NCBI RefSeq assembly: GCF_040958095.1
Contig: NC_091175.1
Coordinates: 25,215,047 to 25,279,046 of the forward strand
Reading direction: 5' to 3'
DNA: 64,000 nt
DNA from: Procambarus clarkii
Lineage: Eukaryota; Arthropoda; Malacostraca; Decapoda; Cambaridae
Shown: positions 46,942 to 56,777 of the stretch, in pieces
Layout of the letters: each line of letters begins with the position of its first letter
Numbering within the stretch: the stretch's first letter is position 1
Made by a program: the position numbers and the translations under genes
The notes under the pieces: generated by a model
What the model was told of the DNA's origin: nothing
The model's database searches: none
The model's input: only the letters and a program-made list of their open reading frames with translations

Positions 46942-49900
46942 GAACATAAGAACATAAGAACATAAGAACAAAGGTAACTGCAGAAGGCCTATTAGCCCAT
47001 ACGAGGCAGCTCCTATTCTATAACCACCCAATCCCACTCATATACTTGTCCAACCCGTGCTTGAAACAATCGAGGGACCCCACCTCCACAATGTTACGCG
47101 GCAATTGGTTCCACAAATCAACAACCCTGTTACTGAACCAGTATTTACCCAAGTCTTTCCTAAATCTAAACTTATCCAATTTATATCCATTGTTTCGTGT
47201 TCTGTCCTGTGTTGATACTTTTAATACCCTATTAATATCCCCCCGGTTATGTCCATTCATCCACTTGTAAACCTCTATCATGTCACCCCTAACTCTTCGC
47301 CTTTCCAGTGAATGCAACTTAAGCTTTGTTAATCTTTCTTCATATGAAAGATTTCTAATTTGGGGAATTAACTTAGTCATCCTACGCTGGACACGTTCAA
47401 GTGAATTTATATCCATTCTATAATATGGCGACCAAAACTGAACTGCATAATCTAAATGGGGCCTAACTAGAGCAAGATATAGCTTGAGAACCACACCAGG
47501 TGTCTTGTTACTAACACTGCGATTAATAAATCCAAGTGTCCGATTTGCCTTATTACGAACATTTATGCATTGATCCTTTTGTTTTAAATTCTTACTAATC
47601 ATAACTCCCAGATCCCTTTCGCAATCCGACTTCGCAATCACAACACCATCTAGCTCGTATCTTGTAACTCTATCATCATTACCTAACCTCAGAACTTTAC
47701 ATTTATCAGCATTAAACTGCATCTGCCAATCCTTTGACCATTTCAAAACCCTATCTAGATCAACTTGAAGTGTGGGAACCGACCTGTGAGATTTATATTT
47801 ATTTAATTTATATGAATTTATATTTACGTTAATTTGTATACTTCGATAGCAATTTGTATAATGATAAGTGGACTGTATTTCTGCAATAATCTCTTAATCT
47901 CACAAATCGATCCTCTACACATTAGGGGGGGTTAAATTAATATATATGCAGCCAATCAAACTACAGAAATAGACTACATACTATTAAACATTGAAGAGGT
48001 TCCTTATCTTATAGTACAGCAGGTTAGTCCACCAGGTATAACTAGGGTGTAGACACCAAATTATCCTCTTTGAGGTAGCTTCCATATCACCCAGTAACTG
48101 GTGCACAAATCTTGCTTCCTCGTCTTGACCTGTCAAAAGTGCGCTAGCTGTGAAGCCAGATACCTATATATGACAAGTATATCAGAGAAAACAGTACATG
48201 GAACATGAAGACCTGGCTTAATTACCTTTAGTTTGAGGCGATTTCGCGATCTAACCGGGTCACCCTATATCCTGACATTAATGGCCATAAATGAATGATA
48301 AACGGGTTTCGGATAGACTTAACTTGAATTGTAGACATCGTGTTGGAGATGGTACCTTTGGTTTCCATAACACTACGTCCAAGTAAATTAACAGGAGCCG
48401 AATTTGCTCCTATGTGAGCCTCTGGTCTCAATATAAACAATGGCTGTTTAACACTCCATTCTATTGACGTTACTGGCCGACATTGTCCAGAATGATAGGA
48501 GCCGAATTTGCTCCACACGTCTCGGAGGTGACACAACAATGGCTGCCCTCCTTCCTCACTCACGCCTGGCCTACTTTGTCCAGATTTCAGAAAGTGATAG
48601 AAGGGTCACATTTACTCTACTTTAATATTGATAATTAAGTTAATTTATATAAGATGTTTTTATGATGGTAAAGTCCAAAGACTAATGTATTTAAGAATAA
48701 TTCCAACCGTAATAGGTGGTGAATTATAATAGTATGTGGTGATGATATCCCGTTTTCTATAGACGGTAATTCCACTACAAGTTACGTTTTCTATGGTTAA
48801 CTTGTTGGTAACACAGCTCTTATCTGTCTGTATGATATATTAAATGCTGTCGGATTTTCCGACATGAAGTGATAGTGAGTCCTCCTCCGAATTAATTTCC
48901 CTACCGATTTTCGTATCATCGGCAAATTTGCAAATGTTGCTACTCAAACCTGAATCTAAATCATTTATATATATTATAAACAACAGAGGTCCCAGGACAG
49001 AGCCTTGAGGCACTCCACTTACAACATTTTCCCACTCTGACTTGATTCCATTTATACTAACTCTCTGTTTCCTTTGGTATAGCCATGCCCTAATCCAGCT
49101 TAATATAGCACCCCCAATACCATGAGACTCTATCTTTTTAATCAGTCTTTCATGTGGCACTGTATCAAAAGCTTTGCTAAAGTCAAGGTATACAACATCG
49201 CAATCCTTACCACTATCAACTGCCTCAACAATGCTAGAATAAAAAGATAACAAATTTGTTAAACATGAACGGCCATTTATAAAACCATGTTGCGACTCAA
49301 TTATTAATTTATGTTTTTCAAGATGAAGACGAATTTTATTTGCTATTATAGATTCGAGTAACTTTCCCACAATAGACGTTAGGCTAATTGGTCGATAGTT
49401 AGACGCAAGTGATCTATCTCCTTTCTTAAAAACTGGTATCACATTAGCAACTTTCCAAAACTCTGGCACTCTGCCTGACTCTATTGATTTATTAAATATG
49501 GTTGACAGTGGGTCACAAAGCTCCTCTTTGCATTCTTTAAGCACCCTGGCAAACACTTCATCCGGCCCTGGGGATTTGTTTGGTTTGAGTTTTACTATTT
49601 GTTTAAGAACATCCTCCCTGGTAACTGCTAAACTCGTCAACCTGTCCTCGTCCCCACCCACATAGACTTGTTCGGCTGAAGGCATATTGTTAAGTTCCTC
49701 TTTGGTAAATACAGATACAAAATATTTATTAAAAATACTACTCATCTCCATCACTATCTGTTATTTGACCTGTCTCAGTTTTTAATGGACCTATCCTTTC
49801 CCTAGTCTTAGTACGATATAACTGAAAAAAACCTTTAGGATTTGTCTTTGTTTGCCCTGCTATGCGAACTTCATAGTTTCTTTTTGCTTTCCTTATCTCT

Positions 49901-50945
49901 TTTTTAACATTTCTAACCAGTTGTACGAATTCCTGTTCTAAAGTGACCTCCCCATTTTTAATCCTTTTGTACCAAGCTCTCTTTTTACCTATAAGGTTCT
50001 TCAAATTCTTTGTTATCCACTTTGGGTCATTAGTATTCGATCTATTCAATTTGTATGGTATACTACGTTCCTGTGCTTTGTTTAGAATATTCTTAAATAA
50101 GTTATATATTGAATCCACATCGAAATCCCCATTTAAGTCACCTATCGCTGGGTTCATGTCTCGCTCCAAGACCGGCCCACACCCCATACCCAAGACTTTC
50201 CAATCAATTTGACCCAAAAAATTTCTTAGGCTATTAAAATCAGCTTTTCGAAAATCTGGCACTTTAACAGAATTTTCTCCTACTGGTCTATTCCATTCTA
50301 TGCTAAATCTGATTTCTTTGTGATCACTGCTCCCTAGCTCACTCCCTATTTCGATGTCATTAATTTGCGTTTCCCTGTTAGTTAACACTAAATCTAAAAT
50401 ATTATTTTCCCGTGTTGGTTCCTTAATGTGTTGCGTAAGAAAGCAATCGTCAATTAATTCTAGAAAATCTTCTGCTTCACTATTCCCTGTTTTGTTCAAC
50501 CAGTTTATTCCGCTAAAATTAAAGTCACCCATGACATAAATACTGTTAGATCTAGATGCTCTAGATATTTCATCCCATAGATGCTTTGCTTCCATTCTGT
50601 CTAAATTTGGTGGCCTATATATTACTCCTATTATAATATTATTAGCTTTTTCGTTTAATTCAATCCAAATAGTTTCTGTGTGTGGCTCTGTTTTGATTCC
50701 CTCTTTGAGACTACATTTCAAATTGTCCCTAACATATATGGCTACTCCACCTCCTCGTCTAATATATCTATCTGTGTGAAATAGTTTAAATCCATATATT
50801 TGATATTCAGCTAATAGTTCTCTATTTTCTACATTCATCCACGTTTCGGTAAGTGCAATAATATCTATTTTTTCTGTGCAGACAAGAGCATTTAATTCGT
50901 TAATTTTATTTCTTAGACTTCTACTGTTAGTGTAATATACCCTAA
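46942..50945 (-). mobile_element. CR1-like LINE block D2, minus strand, with LTR-like insertion
   Basis: A minus-strand copy with its own 3' tail at the left (AACATAAGAACATAAGAACA). It continues through the ORF2 C-terminus (47018-47770), the 1,094-bp LTR-like insertion (47771-48864), RT and endonuclease, to the start of ORF2 at 50945. It repeats D1 at a constant offset of 7,919 bp, shares the 2-bp loss in the linker (near 49746) and the same insertion, and differs at very few bases (for example TTTGTTTGCCC versus TTTGCTTGCCC). It is therefore a recent segmental duplicate. The element is inactive. Confidence 0.92.
47771..48864. mobile_element. Putative solo LTR (fossil), copy 2
   Basis: The duplicate of the segment at 39852-40945, with the same TGT...ACA ends, the same TGAAG repeats at each side (47766-47770 and 48865-48869) and the same LINE insertion point. 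Because flanks and insertion point are shared, it was copied with the surrounding block and is not an independent insertion. I saw one substitution relative to copy 1. Confidence 0.55.
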
Positions 50946-51017
50946 GTAAGAACATAAGAACATAAGAACAAAGGAAACTGCAGAAGGCCTATTGGCCCAT
51001 ACGAGGCAGCTCCTATT

Positions 51018-53954
51018 CTATAACCACCCAATCCCACTCATATACTTGTCCAACCCATGCTTGAAACAATCGAGGGACCCCACCTCCACAATGTTACGCG
51101 GCAATTGGTTCCACAAATCAACAACCCTGTTACTGAACCAGTATTTACCCAAGTCTTTCCTAAATCTAAACTTATCCAATTTATATCCATTGTTTCGTGT
51201 TCTGTCCTGTGTTGATACTTTTAATACCCTATTAATATCCCCCCGGTTATGTCCATTCATCCACTTGTAAACCTCTATCATGTCACCCCTAACTCTTCGC
51301 CTTTCCAGTGAATGCAACTTAAGCTTTGTTAATCTTTCTTCATATGAAAGATTTCTAATTTGGGGAATTAACTTAGTCATCCTACGCTGGACACGTTCAA
51401 GTGAATTTATATCCATTTTATAATATGGCGACCAAAACTGAACTGCATAATCTAAATGGGGCCTAACTAGAGCAAGATATAGCTTGAGAACCACACCAGG
51501 TGTCTTGTTACTAACGCTGCGATTAATAAATCCAAGTGTCCGATTTGCCTTATTACGAACATTTATGCATTGATCCTTTTGTTTTAAATTCTTACTAATC
51601 ATAACTCCCAGATCCCTTTCACAATCCGACTTCACAATCACAACACCATCTAGCTCGTATCTTGTAACTCTATAATCATTACCTAACCTCAGAACTTTAC
51701 ATTTATCAGCATTAAACTGCATCTGCCAATCCTTTGACCATTTCAAAACCCTATCTAGATCAACTTGAAGTGATAGTGAGTCCTCCTCCGAATTAATTTC
51801 CCTACCGATTTTCGTATCATCGGCAAATTTGCAAATGTTGCTACTCAAACCTGAATCTAAATCATTTATATATATTATAAACAACAGAGGTCCCAGGACA
51901 GAGCCTTGAGGCACTCCACTTACAACATTTTCCCACTCTGACTTGATTCCATTTATACTAACTCTCTGTTTCCTTTGGTATAGCCATGCCCTAATCCAGC
52001 TTAATATAGCACCCCCAATACCATGAGACTCTATCTTTTTAATCAGTCTTTCATGTGGCACTGTATCAAAAGCTTTGCTAAAGTCAAGGTATACAACATC
52101 GCAATCCTTACCACTATCAACTGCCTCAACAATGCTAGAATAAAAAGATAACAAATTTGTTAAACATGAACGGCCATTTATAAAACCATGTTGCGACTCA
52201 ATTATTAATTTATGTTTTTCAAGATGAAGACGAATTTTATTTGCTATTATAGATTCGAGTAACTTTCCCACAATAGACGTTAGGCTAATTGGTCGATAGT
52301 TAGACGCAAGTGATCTATCTCCTTTCTTAAAAACTGGTATCACATTAGCAACTTTCCAAAACTCTGGCACTCTGCCTGACTCTATTGATTTATTAAATAT
52401 GGTTGACAGTGGGTCACAAAGCTCCTCTTTGCATTCTTTAAGCACCCTGGCAAACACTTCATCCGGCCCTGGGGATTTGTTTGGTTTGAGTTTTACTATT
52501 TGTTTAAGAACATCCTCCCTGGTAACTGCTAAACTCGTCAACCTGTCCTCGTCCCCACCCACATAGACTTGTTCGGCTGAAGGCATATTGTTAAGTTCCT
52601 CTTTAGTAAATACAGATACAAAATATTTATTAAAAATACTACTCATCTCTTCATCACTATCTGTTATTTGACCTGTCTCAGTTTTTAATGGACCTATCCT
52701 TTCCCTAGTCTTAGTACGATATAACTGAAAAAACCCTTTAGGATTTGTCTTTGCTTGCCCTGCTATGCGAACTTCATAGTTTCTTTTTGCTTTCCTTATC
52801 TCTTTTTTAACCTTTCTAACCAGTTGTACGAATTCCTGTTCTAAAGTGACCTCCCCATTTTTAATCCTTTTGTACCAAGCTCTCTTTTTACCTATAAGGT
52901 TCTTCAAATTCTTTGTTATCCACTTTGGGTCATTAGTATTCGATCTATTCAATTTGTATGGTATACTACGTTCCTGTGCTTTGTTTAGAATATTCTTAAA
53001 TATGTTATATATTGAATCCACATCGAAATCCCCATTTAAGTCACCTATCGCTGGGTTCATGTCTCGCTCCAAGACCGGCCCACACCCCATACCCAAGACT
53101 TTCCAAACAATTTGACCCAAAAAATTTCTTAGGCTATTAAAATCAGCTTTTCGAAAATCTGGCACTTTAACAGAATTTTCTCCTACTGGTCTATTCCATT
53201 CTATGCTAAATCTGATTTCTTTGTGATCACTGCTCCCTAGCTCACTCCCTATTTCGATGTCATTAATTTGCGTTTCCCTGTTAGTTAACACTAAATCTAA
53301 AATATTATTTTCCCGTGTTGGTTCCTTAATGTGTTGCGTAAGAAAGCAATCGTCAATTAATTCTAGAAAATCTTCTGCTTCACTATTCCCTGTTTTGTTC
53401 AACCAGTTTATTCCGCTAAAATTAAAGTCACCCATGACATAAATACTGTTAGATCTAGATGCTCTAGATATTTCATCCCATAGATGCTTTGCTTCCATTC
53501 TGTCTAAATTTGGTGGCCTATATATTACTCCTATTATAATATTATTAGCTTTTTCGTTTAATTCAATCCAAATAGTTTCTGTGTGTGGCTCTGTTTTGAT
53601 TCCCTCTTTGAGACTACATTTCAAATTGTCCCTAACATATATGGCTACTCCACCTCCTCGTCTAATATATCTATCTGTGTGAAATAGTTTAAATCCATAT
53701 ATTTGATATTCAGCTAATAGTTCTCTATTTTCTACATTCATCCACGTTTCGGTAAGTGCAATAATATCTATTTTTTCTGTGCAGACAAGAGCATTTAATT
53801 CGTTAATTTTATTTCTTAGACTTCTACTGTTAGTGTAATATACCCTAAGTGAATTGTTATTTTGCGGACCTTCTCTTTCCCTGATCGTTTTGCCAATTCC
53901 TTTCTCCCACAAACACATACTTTTATTACCTCCTTCCTCCAAATCAATTCCCAT
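51018..53954 (-). CDS. LINE ORF2 protein: endonuclease and reverse transcriptase (intact)
   Basis: 978 codons from ATG 53954 (MGIDLEEGG) to the stop after GIGWL, with no interruption. The apurinic-like endonuclease domain spans about 36-255, with TETW at 68-71, GDFN at 175-178 and SDH at 242-244. The linker is basic (about 340-420). RT spans about 480-800, with PNKSPGPDEV at 491-500, DFSKAFD at 624-630 (first catalytic Asp), PQGSVLGP at 682-689 and FADD at 710-713 (catalytic Asp pair). A conserved C-terminal domain follows, with no RNase H. This architecture fits the CR1/L2 group of the Jockey-type LINEs. The ATG lies 11 nt after the ORF1 stop in the same order seen at 43.8 kb. Activity in the organism is unknown. 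Confidence 0.92.
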   Translation of the reverse strand: MGIDLEEGGNKSMCLWEKGIGKTIREREGPQNNNSLRVYYTNSRSLRNKINELNALVCTEKIDIIALTETWMNVENRELLAEYQIYGFKLFHTDRYIRRGGGVAIYVRDNLKCSLKEGIKTEPHTETIWIELNEKANNIIIGVIYRPPNLDRMEAKHLWDEISRASRSNSIYVMGDFNFSGINWLNKTGNSEAEDFLELIDDCFLTQHIKEPTRENNILDLVLTNRETQINDIEIGSELGSSDHKEIRFSIEWNRPVGENSVKVPDFRKADFNSLRNFLGQIVWKVLGMGCGPVLERDMNPAIGDLNGDFDVDSIYNIFKNILNKAQERSIPYKLNRSNTNDPKWITKNLKNLIGKKRAWYKRIKNGEVTLEQEFVQLVRKVKKEIRKAKRNYEVRIAGQAKTNPKGFFQLYRTKTRERIGPLKTETGQITDSDEEMSSIFNKYFVSVFTKEELNNMPSAEQVYVGGDEDRLTSLAVTREDVLKQIVKLKPNKSPGPDEVFARVLKECKEELCDPLSTIFNKSIESGRVPEFWKVANVIPVFKKGDRSLASNYRPISLTSIVGKLLESIIANKIRLHLEKHKLIIESQHGFINGRSCLTNLLSFYSSIVEAVDSGKDCDVVYLDFSKAFDTVPHERLIKKIESHGIGGAILSWIRAWLYQRKQRVSINGIKSEWENVVSGVPQGSVLGPLLFIIYINDLDSGLSSNICKFADDTKIGREINSEEDSLSLQVDLDRVLKWSKDWQMQFNADKCKVLRLGNDYRVTRYELDGVVIVKSDCERDLGVMISKNLKQKDQCINVRNKANRTLGFINRSVSNKTPGVVLKLYLALVRPHLDYAVQFWSPYYKMDINSLERVQRRMTKLIPQIRNLSYEERLTKLKLHSLERRRVRGDMIEVYKWMNGHNRGDINRVLKVSTQDRTRNNGYKLDKFRFRKDLGKYWFSNRVVDLWNQLPRNIVEVGSLDCFKHGLDKYMSGIGWL

Positions 53955-53965
53955 ACCTCTATCTA

Positions 53966-54770
53966 CTAACAGTTTAAACCCAAACAAACACCTCTAACCA
54001 CTTCTTCCAACGAGTTCGCAACAGCAACAACCCCAGCTCTCGATAGATGCACCCCATCACGAGCATTTCTTCCATAGAAGTGTTCCCAGTTGTCTATGAA
54101 AGATATTGCATTTGATTTGCAATATCCTTCCAGCCGGCAATTGACACCAAGTGCCCTCGATATCCATTCATTTCCCACTCCCTTTCTTGGAAGAATGCCA
54201 CGTATGATCGAGATTCCTCTCTTGCTCCTAACTAATTCTATGGCTGTTTTATACCTCTGAATCAGTTCCTCACTCCTAACTCGACCAACATCATTTCCTC
54301 CCACGCTAATGCAAATAATGGGATTGTTCCCATTTCCAGCCATAATATCATTCATGTTGTTTACAATATCACCAATGCCAGCTCCGGGATAGCAAACCCA
54401 TAACCTGTTCCCCCTATCTCTAGCATAAAACGTTCTATCCAAATACCTTATCTGGGAATCTCCCACAACTAAGGTTTGCTTAGGTACTTCCTTTACTCTC
54501 TGAGGGGCCTGCGCTTCCTTGCTTTCCCTTTTGCGCGATCCGCAGTCTCACCACAGCACTCGTCCTCCAAAACGTCAAATGAATTAGAAGTTGCTATGGC
54601 GTTTGAAGGCGGCTTTATCAAAGTCTTCTTAAGGCCCCTGTCTTTCACAACTCTCCAAGACGAGGTCCCTTTACTACTGGTCTCCTCCTTCGTTACTTCT
54701 CGTTGTTCTTTCAGCTGACGCACCTCCTCCCGCAGAGTCCAACTCTGTCCTCAGGGCTCCCACTAGAGTC
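53966..54770 (-). pseudogene. LINE ORF1 (SGNH-esterase-like), frameshifted
   Basis: Two minus frames cover ORF1: an N-terminal part with the coiled-coil region (54493-54723 and upstream) and a C-terminal part with GDSQ, GGND and DGVH blocks (53966-54466). They are put out of phase by loss of 8 bp near 54525, where the plus copy at 43.3 kb reads GCAACGAAGAGAAAGG. A few codons before DGVH are also missing (YGRNARDG where others have YGRNEMYARDG). The esterase blocks are otherwise conserved. Confidence 0.85.
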
Positions 54771-54776
54771 ACCAGG

Positions 54777-56080
54777 TCCTTCACTAAATAGCAAATAAAA
54801 TTCGCCTTCATCTTGAAAAACATAAATTAATAATTGAGTCGCATCATGGTTTTATAAATGGCCGTTCATGTTTGACAAATTTGTTGTCTTTTTATTCTAG
54901 CATTGTTGAGGCAGTTGATAGTGGTAAGGATTGCGATGTTGTGTACCTTGACTTTAGCAAAGCTTTTGATACAGTGCCACATGAAAGACTGATTAAAAAG
55001 ATAGAGTCTCATGGTATTGGAGGTGCTATATTAAGCTGGATTAGGGCATGGCTATACCAAAGGAAACAGAGAGTTAGTATAAATGGAGTCAAGTCAGAGT
55101 GGGAAAATGTTGTAAGTGGGGTGCCTCAGGGCTCTGTCCTGGGACCTCTGTTGTTTATAATATATATAAATGATTTAGATTCAGGTTTGAGTAGCAACAT
55201 TTGCAAATTTGCCGATGATACGAAAATCGGTAAGGAAATTAATTCGGAGGAGGACTCACTATCACTTCAAGTTGATCTAGATAGGGTTTTGAAATGGTCG
55301 AAGGATTGGCAGATGCAGTTTAATGCTGATAAATGTAAAGTTCTGAGGTTAGGTAATGATGATAGGGTTACAAGATACGAGCTAGATGGTGTTGAGATTG
55401 CGAAGTCAAATTGCGAAAGGGATCTGGGAATTATGATTAGTAAGAATTTAAAACAAAAGGATCAATGCATAAATGTTCGTAATAAGGCAAATCGGACACT
55501 TGGATTTATTAATCGCAGCGTTAGTAACAAGACACCTGGTGTGGTTCTCAAGCTATATCTTGCGCTAGTTAGGCCCCATTAAGATTATGCAGTTCAGTTT
55601 TGGTCGCCATATTATAGAATGGATATAAATTCACTTGAACGTGTCCAGCGTAGGATGACTAAGTTAATTCCCCAAATTAGAAATCTTTCGTATGAAGAAA
55701 GATTAACAAAGCTTAAGTTGCATTCACTGGAAAGGCGAAGAGTTAGGGGTGACATGATAGAGGTTTACAAGTGGGTGAATGGACATAACAAAGGGGATAT
55801 TAATAGGGTATTAAAAGTATCAACACAAGACAGAACACGAAACAATGGGTATAAATTGGATAAATTTAGATTTAGAAAAGACTTGGGTAAATACTGGTTC
55901 AGTAACAGGGTTGTTGATTTGTGGAACCAATTACCGCGTAACGTGCTGGAGGTGGGGTCCCTCGATTGTTTCAAGCGCGGGTTGGACAAGTATATGAGTG
56001 GGATTGGGTGGTTATAAATAGGAGCTGCCTCGTATGGGCCAATAGGCCTTCTGCAGTTGCCTTTGTTCTTATGTTCTTAT
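54777..56080 (+). mobile_element. Diverged 5'-truncated CR1-like LINE, plus strand
   Basis: It starts within RT at AATAGCAAATAAAATTCGCC and runs to the tail TTCTTATGTTCTTATG at 56080. The frame is open over 54872-56017 except for a stop at 55580 (CATTAAGAT where other copies have CATTTAGAT). Motifs LDFSKAFDTVPHERL, GVPQGSVLGPLL and FADDTKIG are present. More substitutions than in the neighbours (GVEIAKSNCERDLGIM, KWVNGHNKGD) suggest it is an older insertion or a different subfamily. Its left edge meets the 5' end of the minus copy. Confidence 0.88.
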
Positions 56081-56088
56081 GCGTCTTG

Positions 56089-56400
56089 ATCGCGCTAAAT
56101 GTCTGTCTTCCATCCATCAGCTAGCAAAAGATCTTGGCTGTTGTTTCCATTTCATGCCAACTCCATGTAAGTCGACAGAAGAGTGCCCCGAAAAGTTCAA
56201 TGACAGCGTGACACAGGCGATGATGGAGGCGCCTTTACTGCTTCATTCCTCCAAGATGGTGATAGACATGTCGACATTGCTCCACTTGCTAATGGACTCT
56301 CCCTACGACCCCTTCACACGGTGCCCTCTGGCTACGGCTCCTACAGTCGCCTGCCGGATCTCCAGGCTGAAATTATTACGTGGAAGAACATATTCAATAA
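56089..56400 (+). pseudogene. E4-type U-box ubiquitin ligase fragment (UBE4A-like), frameshifted
   Basis: The plus frame includes CPEKFNDSVTQAMMEAPLLL and then STLLHLLMDSPYDPFTRCPL. This lines up without gaps with the U-box of ubiquitin-chain elongation factor E4A as I remember it (PDEF-DP---LM-DPV-LPSS--T-DRSTI--HLL---DPF-R-PL). The expected end of the domain, RLPDLQAEIITWKNI, follows in another frame; the spacing (20 nt between the two parts) implies a 1-bp deletion near 56325-56345. E4 U-box proteins extend ubiquitin chains on proteasome substrates in cytosol and nucleus. Substitutions at usually conserved U-box positions and the frameshift suggest a pseudogene, but a sequencing error in a real 3' exon is possible. 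A splice acceptor could be CCATCCATCAG at about 56111-56121. Confidence 0.7.
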
Positions 56401-56777
56401 CGTCCACGATAACAGTAGTAACAATTTAGGTACCAGCGATGACAACGTCAACAATAACAATAGTGCTAATACTGTTGACGTTGTCGCTTCGACAATAGCG
56501 ACGAAGGAAAGTGCTGGTGACACCATTGGTGACGTCGACGCAAGTGGTATCAGCGACTTCGACCGTTACAACTACTTTTACAACGGCGACGAGTTTGACA
56601 ATAACGACGACCTCTACAATAGCGACGACTTCGATGACCTCGACAATAGCGACGACTTGGATGACCTCGACAATAGCGACGACTTCGATGACCTCGACAA
56701 TAGCGACGACTTGGATGACCTCGACAATAGCGACGAAGGAAAGTGCTGGTGACACCATTGGTGACATCGATGCAAGT
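56400..56777 (+). repeat. Acidic-coding 27-bp repeat after the U-box fragment
   Basis: The frame that carries the U-box end continues as an Asn/Asp-rich stretch. It includes about four tandem 27-bp units with GACAATAGCGACGACTT (DDLDNSDDF in translation) at about 56622-56740 and ends at 56752. A 55-bp segment beginning GACAATAGCGACGAAGGAAA is present twice, at 56491-56545 and 56723-56777, with about two differences. The second copy ends exactly where a T9 run (minus-strand poly(A)) begins. I do not know whether this tail belonged to the ancestral gene. Confidence 0.75.

Larger units (their letters stand above)
50946..54776 (-). mobile_element. Near-full-length CR1-like LINE, minus strand, with intact ORF2
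   Basis: Reading right to left from 54776 (CCTGGTGACTCTAGTGGGAG): a disrupted ORF1 (to 53966), an intact ORF2 (53954-51018), the 3' untranslated region and the tail at 50946-50970. It carries the best-preserved ORF2 in the window. ORF1 has an 8-bp deletion and an in-frame 9-bp-class shortening, so the copy could not supply its own ORF1. Its 5' end coincides to the base with that of the copy at 43019. Confidence 0.93.
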
